A program made the position numbers and the translations under genes. From positions 14,552 through 78,551 of the forward strand of contig CAZCTW010000011.1 of NCBI GenBank assembly GCA_964501905.1: a DNA stretch of 64,000 nucleotides, written 5' to 3'. The notes below the pieces were generated by a model that was given only the letters and a program-made list of their open reading frames with translations, was not told where the DNA came from and ran no database searches. Positions 24,056-33,442 of the stretch are shown here, piece after piece. Positions within the stretch are counted from its first letter, which is position 1, and each line of letters begins with the position of its first letter. This DNA is from B69-G16 sp964501905 (lineage in GTDB: Archaea; Thermoproteota; Thermoprotei; Thermofilales; B69-G16).

Positions 24056-25051
24056 ATGGAGATGCCGGGCGAGTTTTCGCTTAGAGCGGATGAGGTGATG
24101 ATGGCTGCCCAGCTCGCCGGCTGTCTGGAGGTGAGTGGTTATCCTAAGCCTGGTAATGTTCACAGGCTTAGAGACTTTAGCGATACTAGGTTTGAGCATT
24201 TCCTCGCGGGTTCTATAGCTTTAGGTCCTTCAGTTAGAGAAGCCGCCCTCAGAGGTGTGAGAATAGGGCTTGGAGAGCTGGAGCTCGGCGAGGCGGGCGT
24301 AGGATTTCTGGTGAAAAAGGCGGTTTTAGACGTTAAGACTTGGCATAGGGGAGGAAATACGCATTTAGGTATTTCCCTGCTTTTCATCCCTCTAGCAGTC
24401 TCCGCCGGTATATGTGCGGCCCGCGAAGAGGAGGGGTTGAGGAGATTTTTCGGGGAGGTTGTGGAGGCTACTACTAGCCGCGATGCCGTAGAGTTCTACG
24501 AAGCCGTCAAGATAACTTGTCCGGGCGGTTTGGGCGTGGTTGAGGGCGTCGAGGCGCCCGACGTCTTCGAGGAGGGGGCTAAATCCGTGATTTTAGAGAG
24601 GGGGTTGACTCTCTACGAGGTTATGATGGTGGCTTCCGCCTGGGATATGGTGGCTTGGGAGTTTGTAAACGAGTTGGAGACTGCTTTCGATGTAGGCTAC
24701 CCGTTTCTCGTACAAGTCTACGCGGAGACCGGGGATGTTAACATAGCGGTGGTTCACACGTTTCTCAAATTGCTGTCAGAGAGGCCTGATACTCTAATAG
24801 CTAGGAAGATAGGCTTGAGGAAGACTTTAAACGTGGTAGAGGCGGTGAAGCTGGGCTTGAGGGAAGCGGAGGAGTATTCTCTAAAAGCCCGTAGGGTGCT
24901 AGAGCTCGGAGGATTGAAAACCGAGGAAGGGAGGCGGGCGTTGAAAGAATTAGACGATGAGCTAGCGGGTAAAGGCTTAAACCCCGGCTCCACCGCGGAC
25001 ATACTGGCGGCATCCCTCTTCATAGCCCTCCTGAAAGGTTTCAAGCCATAA
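24056..25051 (+). CDS. CitG/MdcB-family triphosphoribosyl-dephospho-CoA synthase-like protein
   Basis: About 331 residues. The motifs YPKPGNVHRLRDFSDTRFEH, WHRGGNTHLGISLL and GLNPGSTADILAASLF are typical of the family that makes the prosthetic-group precursor of citrate or malonate lyase. Archaeal members often occur without those lyases, and their substrate is unknown. ATG 24056 is preferred over the TTG at 24053. Confidence 0.8.
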   Translation: MEMPGEFSLRADEVMMAAQLAGCLEVSGYPKPGNVHRLRDFSDTRFEHFLAGSIALGPSVREAALRGVRIGLGELELGEAGVGFLVKKAVLDVKTWHRGGNTHLGISLLFIPLAVSAGICAAREEEGLRRFFGEVVEATTSRDAVEFYEAVKITCPGGLGVVEGVEAPDVFEEGAKSVILERGLTLYEVMMVASAWDMVAWEFVNELETAFDVGYPFLVQVYAETGDVNIAVVHTFLKLLSERPDTLIARKIGLRKTLNVVEAVKLGLREAEEYSLKARRVLELGGLKTEEGRRALKELDDELAGKGLNPGSTADILAASLFIALLKGFKP

Positions 25052-25444
25052 CTCATCTCCTAATCTTCGAGACAACTCTCGCTTCTAAACCTCGCCTATT
25101 AAATGCTAATCCAAGATCGGGAAATTAAACTGAAAACTGACCTCATCTTTAACCGAAGCTTCTAAGAGATCTGAGGAAATAGACAAGCCTTAGAAGATAG
25201 CTGGGAAATAGAATTGTGGACACAGCGTAAAATTTAGATCTTTAAACTCGACATTGGGGTCGAATATGGAATAAATGTGTTGACTTGTTAAAAAGCAGCA
25301 AAAGAATATACGAGAGATCGAGAAGAGAGGTAGTTAAGCTTCTCCAACTCCGCAATACCCTTCTGACCCGCCGTGCTCTAAATGGACCTAAAAATCGAGT
25401 GCCAATTTTGCTATCTAAAACCGGCTAGAATTTATGTAAAAAAG
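25052..25444. other. intergenic region, nothing firm
   Basis: 393 bases between citG-like and the tRNA-Gly gene. No ORF with a plausible start, no tRNA, no obvious repeat. Two CTGA boxes near 25130-25140 could belong to a C/D-box sRNA, but I find no matching C box. Composition here shifts back to A-rich. Confidence 0.3.
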
Positions 25445-25538
25445 TGCGCCGGCCGGGATTCGAACCCGGGATCAGCGGCTCTCCCCGGTGGTTTTGAACA
25501 TGGGGGGCCGCCATCCTACCAGGCTAGACTACCGGCGC
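25445..25538 (-). tRNA. tRNA-Gly, probable anticodon CCC, with 20-nt intron
   Basis: Acceptor GCGCCGG pairs with CCGGCGC; the T arm is CCGGG-TTCGAAT-CCCGG; the anticodon stem GCGGC pairs with GCCGC. The loop is 27 nt. Removing 25481-25500 (after position 37) leaves CCCCCAA, anticodon CCC. Position 33 would then be C instead of the near-universal U, which is unusual but known in some glycine tRNAs. Discriminator A; CCA is not encoded. Confidence 0.8.
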
Positions 25539-25564
25539 TATGTGTGATAGTATCTTGGGAAGTA

Positions 25565-26044
25565 TTAATTTTTTGCTGAGTCGGTTTTTAAGATTAGGTA
25601 TAGGGCTATGGCGATCATTCCTATGGTTGTGTGTTCTTTTAGGTTTTCAATGTAGATTGGGATGCCTTTTTCTAGTTCTTTTTTCGATAGTCCGGGCTCC
25701 GATCCTCCGAATACTATGGCTATGACTCCCTTAGCTGCTTCCTCGGCTATTTTCTCTGGGTTAAATTTTTCCCTTGCATAGCCTTCCGCGACAAAGAGGT
25801 ATATCTTGCTTGGTTGGAAGAGTTCGGCTATATCGTCTATGCTTTGTAGGTAGAAGAAGTTCATGCCTCTCTTAATGGCTAGTTTGTGGGCTTCGGGGAC
25901 TCCGATTTGCGCCGCCGATCCCTGGGCCTTGGTAACTGCGAAGTTTTTAAAGCCCATTCCATAGACTATCTTGGCGGCTTCTACTATTTTCTGGGAGGAG
26001 AACACGTTGTGGAGGACTACTATTACGTTTTCAACCGCTCCCAT
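25565..26044 (-). CDS. SPOUT-superfamily RNA methyltransferase-like protein (COG4080 type)
   Basis: 159 residues. The C-terminal half (VIAIVFGGSEPGLSKKELEK, IPIYIENLKEHTTIGMIAIA, LYLILK) follows the SPOUT trefoil-knot pattern (GSE...GLS...P...). The N-terminal half, IVVLHNVFSSQKIVEAAKIV, is the SpoU-like Rossmann part. Probable RNA 2'-O-methyltransferase; target unknown. Overlaps the DNA methyltransferase gene by 14 bases. Confidence 0.7.
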   Translation of the reverse strand: MGAVENVIVVLHNVFSSQKIVEAAKIVYGMGFKNFAVTKAQGSAAQIGVPEAHKLAIKRGMNFFYLQSIDDIAELFQPSKIYLFVAEGYAREKFNPEKIAEEAAKGVIAIVFGGSEPGLSKKELEKGIPIYIENLKEHTTIGMIAIALYLILKTDSAKN

Positions 26045-27011
26045 TTTCCATCTCCTCCAGTTTTTTCCTAACTTCTAAGGCTATGGCCTTGGCCAGGGGT
26101 ACGGGTACGGCTTCCCCCACCTGGTTGAATTGTAGGTCTCGACCCCCTATAAATATATGGTCGTCTGGGAAGCCCATTAAGCGGGCGTGTTCGCGGACGG
26201 TTAGAAGCCTGTTGTCGAAGGGGTGTATGAAGCGGGAGGAGCCCATTACCGTCGGCGCTATCTTGTAGGGGTGGAGCCTTACCAAGTTTGTGTAGACCTC
26301 CCCTCCGGCCCCCCTATACCTTATCAATGCTTCACCCCATTTGAGCTTGGAGATTTTCTTTAGCCTTCTAGGGGATACAGGGACTGGCTCGTGGTTGGGT
26401 ATGTCGTGTATGGAGCGCGGGTCTGGGAGGTCTCCTATGGCTTCGATAACGACTATTCTATCTTTGCTTTTCTTAGGCTTTATCTTGATGTTTGAGATGA
26501 AGACTCTTAGCCTATGGGATGGGGTTCGGTAATCTTCGGCTCTGAGAAAGTTGAAGTATACTTTGTCGTAGCCGGCTTCGGCGAACTCTCTCTTCAAAGC
26601 GCTTTTAAGCTCTCCCTCGACTATGCTTGGGACGTTCTCCATTACGAAAATTTTAGGCTTTAGGTCGCCTACCATCCTAATGAAGTGTAAGACCAGTCTG
26701 CCTATAGGATCTTCGTAGAGCCTGTCTAGAGGGTTTTCTCTACGCTTGGGGTTGGCTTTGGTGAAGGGCTCGCAGGGAGGACCGCCTATAACGACGTCGG
26801 GTTTTCCGACTAGTTTTTCAACGTCTTCTGATCGAACCCTTTTTATATCTTCTACTATAACCTCTGCTCCTGGAAAGTTCTTCTCGTAGGTCTCGGCTAC
26901 GGGCTCTAGGTTCTCGATTCCCAGAACTATCTTAAAACCCGCTTCTTTAAATCCTCTCGAAAAGCCTCCGGCTCCGCAAAATAGGTCGATGACCGTAAAC
27001 ATCTTGTCCAT
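26031..27011 (-). CDS. C5-cytosine DNA methyltransferase
   Basis: 326 residues with the ordered motifs of the Dcm/HhaI family: I VIDLFCGAGGFSRGFKEAGF, IV GGPPCEPFTKANP (catalytic Cys), VI FVMENVPSIVEG, VIII RAEDYRTPSHRLRVFISNI, and the C-terminal QVGEAVPVPLAKAI. It puts a methyl group on C5 of cytosine. The target-recognition region is short. No restriction gene is adjacent, so it may be an orphan methyltransferase. Start MDKMFTVIDLF, or the second Met. Confidence 0.9.
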   Translation of the reverse strand: MDKMFTVIDLFCGAGGFSRGFKEAGFKIVLGIENLEPVAETYEKNFPGAEVIVEDIKRVRSEDVEKLVGKPDVVIGGPPCEPFTKANPKRRENPLDRLYEDPIGRLVLHFIRMVGDLKPKIFVMENVPSIVEGELKSALKREFAEAGYDKVYFNFLRAEDYRTPSHRLRVFISNIKIKPKKSKDRIVVIEAIGDLPDPRSIHDIPNHEPVPVSPRRLKKISKLKWGEALIRYRGAGGEVYTNLVRLHPYKIAPTVMGSSRFIHPFDNRLLTVREHARLMGFPDDHIFIGGRDLQFNQVGEAVPVPLAKAIALEVRKKLEEMENGSG

Positions 27012-27069
27012 CTCTGATTCCTTCGCATAATTTATATCGGCGTTTAATTATTTTACGCTGGGGGATGGT

Positions 27070-27444
27070 ATGGAGGACAAAGATCTGGAGCTCCTAATAA
27101 AGCGTAAAATGCTAGAGCTTCAGAAGCGGGCACTTACGGAAAAAAAGAAGGAAGCCAGAGAAGCCAAATATAACCACTGGGATATAGTGAAGCCCTGCTT
27201 GACGAGCGGTGGGGAAGAAATGTTGCTAAAAGCTAAAAGCCAATATCCTAAAGTCGCCGAATATGTAGTTAGAGAACTTGCCAAGCTAGTCTTAACGGGG
27301 AGGCTTAGGGAAAAGCTGGACGCCGAGGATATCTACGCCATATTCTACCACCTAGGCTTTCCGATAAGGATTGAGACGAAGATAGTGGTGAAGAGAAAGG
27401 GTAAAGTAAAGAGTATAAGCGAGCTATTAAAGGAGGAAGATTAG
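27070..27444 (+). CDS. PDCD5-like DNA-binding protein
   Basis: 124 residues, mostly helical, starting MEDKDLELLIKRKMLELQKR. The charged first helix and the three-helix core (YPKVAEYVVRELAKLVLTGR) with a following KRKGKVKSISELLKEE fit the archaeal PDCD5/TFAR19 dsDNA-binding family, in divergent form. Precedes the STT3 gene by 51 bases, possibly in one transcript. Confidence 0.6.
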   Translation: MEDKDLELLIKRKMLELQKRALTEKKKEAREAKYNHWDIVKPCLTSGGEEMLLKAKSQYPKVAEYVVRELAKLVLTGRLREKLDAEDIYAIFYHLGFPIRIETKIVVKRKGKVKSISELLKEED

Positions 27445-27495
27445 GCGAGTTAAGTATATTAGTACTTTAAATGTCTTTTAGAGGAGTGATAGCCT

Positions 27496-29751
27496 ATGGA
27501 GATAAAAAGAAAGCTCCGGAATCTCGCCAAGAAGTCGCTCAAAGTCTCGAGGAAATTCCTAGAGTTAATGTCCGACAACAGGGCTATGATCGCTGTAATA
27601 TTAACCTTCAGTTTCTTGATAGCGCTACTGCTCAGGATAACGCCTATGAGGTGGGGTATTTACCTAAATGAGTTCGACCCCTACTACGAGTACTACCTAG
27701 CCGAGAAGATAATAGAGAAAGGCGACGGCAACATCTTAAAGGGAGTCGCATGGTGGTTTAACTGGTGGTTTGAACCCTATCCGAAGCCGAAAGACAAACT
27801 CTTCTGGGCTCCATGGGGCCGCGACCTCAGGGCAACTAGTCAGCCGGGCAGCGCGATCTTCTCGGCAGTTACCTACTACTTCCTGCATGACATCGTGGGC
27901 CTACCGGTTAGCCTCTACGTAGTCCACGCATTCCTGCCCGCAGTTGCAGCGTCTCTCGCAACTTTCGCCATATTCCTGCTGGGCCGTGAACTTAAAGACG
28001 ATAACCTGGGCGTGTTCAGCGCGTTCTTCCTGTCTTTCAGCTTGCCCTTCATATACCGTACCAACTTTGGGGCTAAACACGAGGGAGTAGCTATCCCCGC
28101 GCTGCTCTTCGGGCTCTACGCCTTCCTTAAATCGTATAAAGAGGGAAAGACCTCCTGGGCCCTCATCGCGGGCTTAAGCTACGGTATCGTAGTCTTAGCC
28201 TGGGGCGGCTATATCTACCTCTGGCAGCTGCTGGCTCTGGTCATAGTCATCTGGCTCATCCTAAACCCCGACGACGTAAACGCCGCCAAGAGCTATCTAA
28301 TCAGCAACCTAATATTCCAGGCATTCATAGCCATAACGCCCCGCTTCGGCCCTGATAAAGCCTTCATATCGGCGTATGCCCTCCTACCCACGGCCGGCAA
28401 CGTTCTGTCCCTGCTCTCGCTATTAAAGCCTCACATACCCTCAATAAAAGATGCCAAACGCGTCTATATCGCAATTCTAGCAGTTTTATCCTGTGTAATG
28501 ATAGCGTTAACGTTCATGAACGTCGTGCCCAAGCTAGCAGGTAGGCTGCTGGCGGTGGCTCTACCCTGGCTTAGGGAGGTAGGTATAACTACGGTTGCCG
28601 AGCACGCCGTACCCTCCTGGGCTCAAATATACCAAGACTTCGGCATGATGCTCGTGTTCTCGGCTTTTGGAGCGTTCTACCTCTTAAGGAAGAAAGATCT
28701 TGGGAACTACCTGTTAAGCCTATTCTGGATGACCTCCATGTACGCGGCTTCCTCCCTGGCGAGATTAACGTTGATTCTATCGCTTCCCGTGGCGCTCGCC
28801 TCCGGCATCGGGTTCCTAGTAGTGGCCGAAAACTTGCTAAACCTCACCCAGATAGGGAAGAAGATAAAAGTAAAACGTAAAGGAGGGCTAAGCGTAGAGA
28901 CTGTGGCTTTCTCGCTGTTCATAATGGTGCTCTTGCTTATTCCTGTGGTGGCTTCAGATACTCCGATAAGGTACGCTAATCAACCCGTGCTCATTTTGAC
29001 CTCAAGCACGGCCATGGCTAGCGCCGATTGGCTTTCAGCCCTAGAATGGATAAAGAATAACGTTCCGGAAAACGCCGTGATAGCTACTTGGTGGGATTAC
29101 GGCTACTGGATATCCGTAACAACACGCCGCAACACGACATGCGACAACGGCACTATAAACTCCACGCAGATCAAACTGATAGCTAGGGCCTTCCTCTCGA
29201 ATGAAACCGAGGCTCTCAGAATATTCAAACAGCTAAACGTGTCCTATGTCGTGGTCTTCGAGCCGTTTCTGGGAGGAGAGAACACGCCTCTCCAGATACC
29301 GAATCCATACGCTAGAAGCCTCCCAATGTTGGGCGATTACGTCTATACCTCGGTGGCTCTATCGGGGTATGGAGGAGACTTCGCTAAAAGCTATCAGATG
29401 GCTAGGTGGATAGGATGGGACCCGGACCGCTTCCAAACGGTTACTGTGTTGAGGACACGTCAGGGGCAGATACCGATAATAGTGCCCGCGGACACCCCAG
29501 AGGCTAAGAACGCCACCCTGTACAGGCTATTGTTTAAGAAGACGGACCAAAGGCTTATGTTCGTGTTTGAGCCTTTAGAAATACTGGGACCCGGGAATCC
29601 CGTGCCGTTCCCTGGCTATGGAGGCGAAGAAGGAAAAGCCCCATTGGTTAAGATACCTCCGCCGGAGCACTTCGAACTCGTCTACGCTTCACAGCCGAAT
29701 CAGTGGGTGCTAGTGTACAAGGTTATTTATCCTGAGGAGACTTCAGGATAA
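27496..29751 (+). CDS. aglB: oligosaccharyltransferase STT3 (AglB)
   Basis: 751 residues. Eleven or more membrane helices are followed by a large outside domain. The first acidic motif is NEFDPYYEYYLAEK. The catalytic signature TWWDYGYWI (about residues 534-542) is intact. The enzyme transfers lipid-linked glycans to Asn in N-x-S/T. The 3' end overlaps the convergent nop10 gene by 29 bases. Confidence 0.93.
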   Translation: MEIKRKLRNLAKKSLKVSRKFLELMSDNRAMIAVILTFSFLIALLLRITPMRWGIYLNEFDPYYEYYLAEKIIEKGDGNILKGVAWWFNWWFEPYPKPKDKLFWAPWGRDLRATSQPGSAIFSAVTYYFLHDIVGLPVSLYVVHAFLPAVAASLATFAIFLLGRELKDDNLGVFSAFFLSFSLPFIYRTNFGAKHEGVAIPALLFGLYAFLKSYKEGKTSWALIAGLSYGIVVLAWGGYIYLWQLLALVIVIWLILNPDDVNAAKSYLISNLIFQAFIAITPRFGPDKAFISAYALLPTAGNVLSLLSLLKPHIPSIKDAKRVYIAILAVLSCVMIALTFMNVVPKLAGRLLAVALPWLREVGITTVAEHAVPSWAQIYQDFGMMLVFSAFGAFYLLRKKDLGNYLLSLFWMTSMYAASSLARLTLILSLPVALASGIGFLVVAENLLNLTQIGKKIKVKRKGGLSVETVAFSLFIMVLLLIPVVASDTPIRYANQPVLILTSSTAMASADWLSALEWIKNNVPENAVIATWWDYGYWISVTTRRNTTCDNGTINSTQIKLIARAFLSNETEALRIFKQLNVSYVVVFEPFLGGENTPLQIPNPYARSLPMLGDYVYTSVALSGYGGDFAKSYQMARWIGWDPDRFQTVTVLRTRQGQIPIIVPADTPEAKNATLYRLLFKKTDQRLMFVFEPLEILGPGNPVPFPGYGGEEGKAPLVKIPPPEHFELVYASQPNQWVLVYKVIYPEETSG

Positions 29752-29911
29752 AAGAAAACTTGAGTTTTCTCCTATACTCTCCGTATTTGTCTTCTGGGGA
29801 GAATTTGGGCGGATGTGGGATCTTTAAAATCCCTCCACAGTATGGGCATTTGTCCTGTTTAAGCGTGTACCTTCCACACGAGCTACATTTTCTAAGAATT
29901 CCCTTCCTCAC
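29723..29911 (-). CDS. nop10: H/ACA RNP protein Nop10
   Basis: 62 residues. The zinc ribbon RKCSSCGRYTLKQDKCPYCG and the conserved HPPKFSPEDKYGEYRRK helix are characteristic. Nop10 binds Cbf5 and is needed for H/ACA-guided pseudouridylation. It directly follows the aIF2-alpha gene (2-base gap) in the conserved archaeal operon L44e-S27e-aIF2a-nop10. Confidence 0.95.
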   Translation of the reverse strand: MRKGILRKCSSCGRYTLKQDKCPYCGGILKIPHPPKFSPEDKYGEYRRKLKFSFILKSPQDK

Positions 29912-29913
29912 AG

Positions 29914-30714
29914 CTACCTTTTCACCCTTTTAAACTCCATGATACATTTCTGCTTGGCAGCTTCCTCCCGAACCTTGGAGAGTATATCTTTAAGAAGCGC
30001 CTCGGCGGTTTTGTAGTCGAGCGCCGTCAAGTCTATTCTATACCTGGGCGCTCCTTCAGTGTATATCTTAACCTCTACATTTTGATATTTCTTGAGTACA
30101 TCCCGCCAGGAAGTTAAAACTTTTTTAATTCTCTCAACCCCGTCTTTCTCGTAGCACCTTACTATAAACTCGCCGCTTATCTTAGCCTTTCTTATCTCAA
30201 CATAGACGAACGCCAGCTCGTATATCACCGAGAGCCACGGCTCTTTTAACCCAGCTTTAACCAGGACATCTTTCCCTCTTAAAGCAGCTTCTTCAAAGCC
30301 CGCATATATCTCCCCGAAGTAGTCCTCCATTTTCCATCCTGCTTCTCTATAAGCATCGTCGAGAGTTTTGCCTAGTTTTTTAGCGGCAAGCTCTAAGAGC
30401 TTCTCGGCTCTTTGAGCTCTCTTCCACTCAAACATTTTGTCTTTTTTCTCTCCCTCGCTAACTCTCTTTAAGGAAACGTCTATGTGCATCTTAACGGGGT
30501 TTACTCTTATGACCTTGAATACTCTCTTCTGTCCTTCTTTGAGCACTTCTCTTATGTGGTGGAACCAGGAGTGAGAGACTTCGTTTAGGGGGCAATAGGC
30601 TTCTATGCCTCCATACTCGTCTAGCGTTATAAAAGCTCCGTGCTCGAAAATCTTCTTTACAGTTCCTATTACGAGCTCGTTTCTTGCAGGCAGTCTTCTA
30701 CGCTTCCTAACCAT
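29914..30714 (-). CDS. eif2a: translation initiation factor 2 subunit alpha
   Basis: 266 residues. An N-terminal S1 domain (GTVKKIFEHGAFITLDEYGG; IEAYCPLNEVSHSW), a helical middle domain and a C-terminal alpha/beta domain (KIYTEGAPRYRIDLTALDYK). It forms aIF2 with beta and gamma to bring initiator tRNA to the ribosome. Second-to-last gene of its operon. Confidence 0.95.
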   Translation of the reverse strand: MVRKRRRLPARNELVIGTVKKIFEHGAFITLDEYGGIEAYCPLNEVSHSWFHHIREVLKEGQKRVFKVIRVNPVKMHIDVSLKRVSEGEKKDKMFEWKRAQRAEKLLELAAKKLGKTLDDAYREAGWKMEDYFGEIYAGFEEAALRGKDVLVKAGLKEPWLSVIYELAFVYVEIRKAKISGEFIVRCYEKDGVERIKKVLTSWRDVLKKYQNVEVKIYTEGAPRYRIDLTALDYKTAEALLKDILSKVREEAAKQKCIMEFKRVKR

Positions 30715-30726
30715 AGCTCCTCACAG

Positions 30727-30924
30727 TTAGCCGAGCACTTTTATAACTTCGGCTTCTATAAGCGCTTTACCTCCCTTCGGGCGGGCTAAAAATCTACCGC
30801 ACACGTTACATTTAACGACTATAGTCGCGTGATCGAATATTATCTGCTCGTTCTCGCAATCTGGACATTTAACTAGGAGAAATCTGCTTTTAGGCTCCGG
30901 GATTAAAATCTTCCTTTTCTTCAC
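30727..30924 (-). CDS. rps27e: 30S ribosomal protein S27e
   Basis: I choose GTG 30924, which follows GGGGTGAAATA and gives 65 residues, the family size. The longer frame to 30948 lies inside rpl44e. The zinc finger is VKCPDCENEQIIFDHATIVV with the second pair in KCNVCGRFLARP. Between L44e and aIF2-alpha, as in most archaea. Confidence 0.93.
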   Translation of the reverse strand: MKKRKILIPEPKSRFLLVKCPDCENEQIIFDHATIVVKCNVCGRFLARPKGGKALIEAEVIKVLG

Positions 30925-30934
30925 TATTTCACCC

Positions 30935-31228
30935 CTATAATTTCTCAACTATCTCCAGTTTCTTCAGCCTTATTCCCTTCCTGTGAAGTATGTAGCCGCA
31001 CACTCTACATTTTAGTTTTAGAACTTGTTTTTTAGTGACTTTTGCCGTTCTTTTCTGCTCGGGCTTTCTCTTAGACCCGTAGCCTTTTTGCTTAGCTCTA
31101 TACCTGCGCTCGCCCTGGGCTAGGCTGCGGCGCTTGCCTGGCTTATATAGAGTCACGGAGTGTAGAGTATACTTTTTACATCGGGGACAGTAAGTCCTTA
31201 TCTCTTTAGGTACCTTCATAGCATCCAC
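30935..31228 (-). CDS. rpl44e: 50S ribosomal protein L44e
   Basis: 97 residues. Starts MDAMKVPKEIRTYCPRCKKY, with MKVPKE the usual archaeal start. Basic middle (RRSLAQGERRYRAKQKGYGS) and C-terminal CRVCGYILHRKGIRLKK. Binds near the E site of the large subunit. First gene of the operon, with a TATA-like region (CTATATATAACTCG) about 30 bases upstream at 31232-31245. Confidence 0.95.
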   Translation of the reverse strand: MDAMKVPKEIRTYCPRCKKYTLHSVTLYKPGKRRSLAQGERRYRAKQKGYGSKRKPEQKRTAKVTKKQVLKLKCRVCGYILHRKGIRLKKLEIVEKL

Positions 31229-31297
31229 CGCTATATATAACTCGATGATGGAATTATCAACTTATATTTAAACTTTGCAGATAAAGAAAGAGAGAAT

Positions 31298-32248
31298 TTA
31301 TGTTTCTATGCCAGCTAACTTGAGAAGTCGGTTCCAGTTCTCCTCAATATCTTTCTTTATCTTTTCTAGAAGCCACTTATTCTCCGGCTGTAATACATGC
31401 CTAAATCTGCCCTGAAGCTTGAGGTATTCCTCGACAGGCTTTGGTTTTTTAACTAGGACGTTTATCTTCCATACCCCGTTGTCGTACTCGTATAGCGGCC
31501 AGACACGGGTCTGCACGGCGAGCCTCGCTATCTCTATGCTTCGACTGGGGTCTGCCCTCCAACCGGTGGGGCATGGAGTGAAGTAGTGTATGACTGTGGG
31601 GCCTTTTACCGAAGCAGCTTTCTTAAGCTTGTTGTATAAATCAACCGGATAAGCCGGGTTCGCGGTCGCCGCGTATTTTATGCCGTGGGCTACGGCTATC
31701 CCTATAAGGTCTTTCTTCCTCTCCTGCTTTCCCGGTATCACACTACCAGCCGGACTTGTGGTAGTGGCAGCTCCTCTAGGTGTTGCACTCGACCTCTGAA
31801 TTCCCGTGTTCATGTAGGCCTCGTTATCGTAGCATATGTAGATTAAGTCATGGCCTCGCTCTAACGCGCCGCTGAGGGCTTGCAAGCCTATATCGAAAGT
31901 GCCTCCATCGCCTCCAAACACTATGACTTTAGGCGGCTTTACTCCTCTCTTCTTCTCCAACGCTCTAAACGCTGCTTCGATTCCGCTCGCCGTCGAGGCC
32001 GCGTTCTCGAAAGCCGAATGCACCCAGGGGACTTTCCAGCTAGTATAGGGGAATATTGTGGTAGCCACCTCTAGACAACCCGTAGCCGCTACCACTATTT
32101 TAGGTCCCGGAACAGCTTTCAACGCTAGCCTAACTACTATTGGCGCCCCACAGCCCGCGCAGAGCCTGTGTCCAGGGGCTAAGTACTCTTCCCTGGGGAT
32201 TTCCTTTATGGTTTTCACCAAACCTAAACCTTCAGACACGATTCTCAC
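31298..32248 (-). CDS. porB: pyruvate/2-oxoacid:ferredoxin oxidoreductase, beta subunit
   Basis: 316 residues. The thiamine-diphosphate subunit: cysteines in LAPGHRLCAGCGAPIVVRLA, then GDGGTFDIGLQALSGALERG (GDG-x-NDN-type TPP/Mg motif, here with YICYDNEAYMNTGIQRSSAT). Oxidises pyruvate to acetyl-CoA with reduction of ferredoxin. Last gene of the porGDAB cluster. Confidence 0.92.
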   Translation of the reverse strand: MRIVSEGLGLVKTIKEIPREEYLAPGHRLCAGCGAPIVVRLALKAVPGPKIVVAATGCLEVATTIFPYTSWKVPWVHSAFENAASTASGIEAAFRALEKKRGVKPPKVIVFGGDGGTFDIGLQALSGALERGHDLIYICYDNEAYMNTGIQRSSATPRGAATTTSPAGSVIPGKQERKKDLIGIAVAHGIKYAATANPAYPVDLYNKLKKAASVKGPTVIHYFTPCPTGWRADPSRSIEIARLAVQTRVWPLYEYDNGVWKINVLVKKPKPVEEYLKLQGRFRHVLQPENKWLLEKIKKDIEENWNRLLKLAGIET

Positions 32249-32251
32249 CCC

Positions 32252-33436
32252 CTACTCCCTAACACCAACCCATACCTCTTTTTCGGGGACTTCTCCTTCT
32301 TCCGCGATTTTCTTAGCTTTTTCGAAAATCTGTACTACGTGCTCGGGCTTTAGATCTCTCCCGCCTAGCCCGTAGACGACGTTGAACAGTAGAGGCCTCT
32401 CCTTCAAGTTTATTAGAGTAGCCGCAACATCCATGAACAACTGAGCTCCCGGACTACCGAAACTATAAGATCTATCCATAACCGCCAAGGCCTTCACGCC
32501 TTTTAGAGTTTCAATCAATTCTTTCTGGGGGAACGGCCTATAGAGAGTAAGGCTTACCACTCCCACTTTCTCGCCTTTCTCCCTCAGCTTTCTTACAACC
32601 TCTCTTACCGTACCCGCCGCAGAGCCTAAGATCATTATGGCTACCTCAGCGTCCTCCATACCCAAAGTCTTTAAGGGCCTATAGGTTCTCCCGCTGAATT
32701 CTTCGAATTCTTCAAAAGCCTTTAAGATGTATGGATACGAGGCTTTTAGAGCCTCCGCTTGGTGCTTCTTATGCTCTATATAGTAGTCGAATAGGTCAAG
32801 AGGCCCGTAGGTCCTAGGATTCTCGGGATCCAGCGGGTACACGGGCTCTTTGGGAGGTAAGAACTTGAGGATATCTTCATCTTCGAAAACTTTTACTCCC
32901 TCTAGCGAGTGGGTTAGTATGAAGCCGTCTAAGTTTACTATAGTCGGGAATAGCACGTTCTTGTCCTCTGCTATCCTGAATGCTTGGAGAGTTAAATCGT
33001 AGGCCTCCTGTACGTTTTCGGCGAAGAGCTCTATCCATCCCGCATCTCTAGCCGCGTAAGCGTCGTCGTGACTGCAATGTATGTTTATGGGAGCGGACAG
33101 CGCTCTATTGCCCAAAGCCATGACTATAGTCGTGCGGAGAGAAGAGGCTATGTATAATATCTCGTACATCAAGGCTAAGCCCTGGCTTGCCGTGGCGGTG
33201 AAAACTCTAGCCCCGGCTAGTGAAGCACCTACACAGGCCGAGAGGGCGGAGTGCTCTGACTCTACGGGAACATAGGCCGCGTTTAACTCTCCGTTATTAA
33301 CGTATTCGCTGAGCTTTTCAACGATAATAGTTTGAGGTGTGATCGGATAAGCAGCTATAACGTCGACATCTACCTGCTTCACGGCATACGCTACGGCAGT
33401 ATCCCCATTCATTCCTATAATCCTAGCCATATCCAA
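32252..33436 (-). CDS. porA: pyruvate/2-oxoacid:ferredoxin oxidoreductase, alpha subunit
   Basis: 394 residues. The pyrimidine-binding domain has GDTAVAYAVKQVDVDVIAAY and YPITPQTIIVEKLSEY, and conserved ESEHSALSACVGASLAGARV. The C-terminal domain (GSAAGTVREVVRKLREKGEK) is transketolase-like. Four bases separate it from porB. Confidence 0.92.
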   Translation of the reverse strand: MDMARIIGMNGDTAVAYAVKQVDVDVIAAYPITPQTIIVEKLSEYVNNGELNAAYVPVESEHSALSACVGASLAGARVFTATASQGLALMYEILYIASSLRTTIVMALGNRALSAPINIHCSHDDAYAARDAGWIELFAENVQEAYDLTLQAFRIAEDKNVLFPTIVNLDGFILTHSLEGVKVFEDEDILKFLPPKEPVYPLDPENPRTYGPLDLFDYYIEHKKHQAEALKASYPYILKAFEEFEEFSGRTYRPLKTLGMEDAEVAIMILGSAAGTVREVVRKLREKGEKVGVVSLTLYRPFPQKELIETLKGVKALAVMDRSYSFGSPGAQLFMDVAATLINLKERPLLFNVVYGLGGRDLKPEHVVQIFEKAKKIAEEGEVPEKEVWVGVRE

Positions 33437-33442
33437 CCCCCA

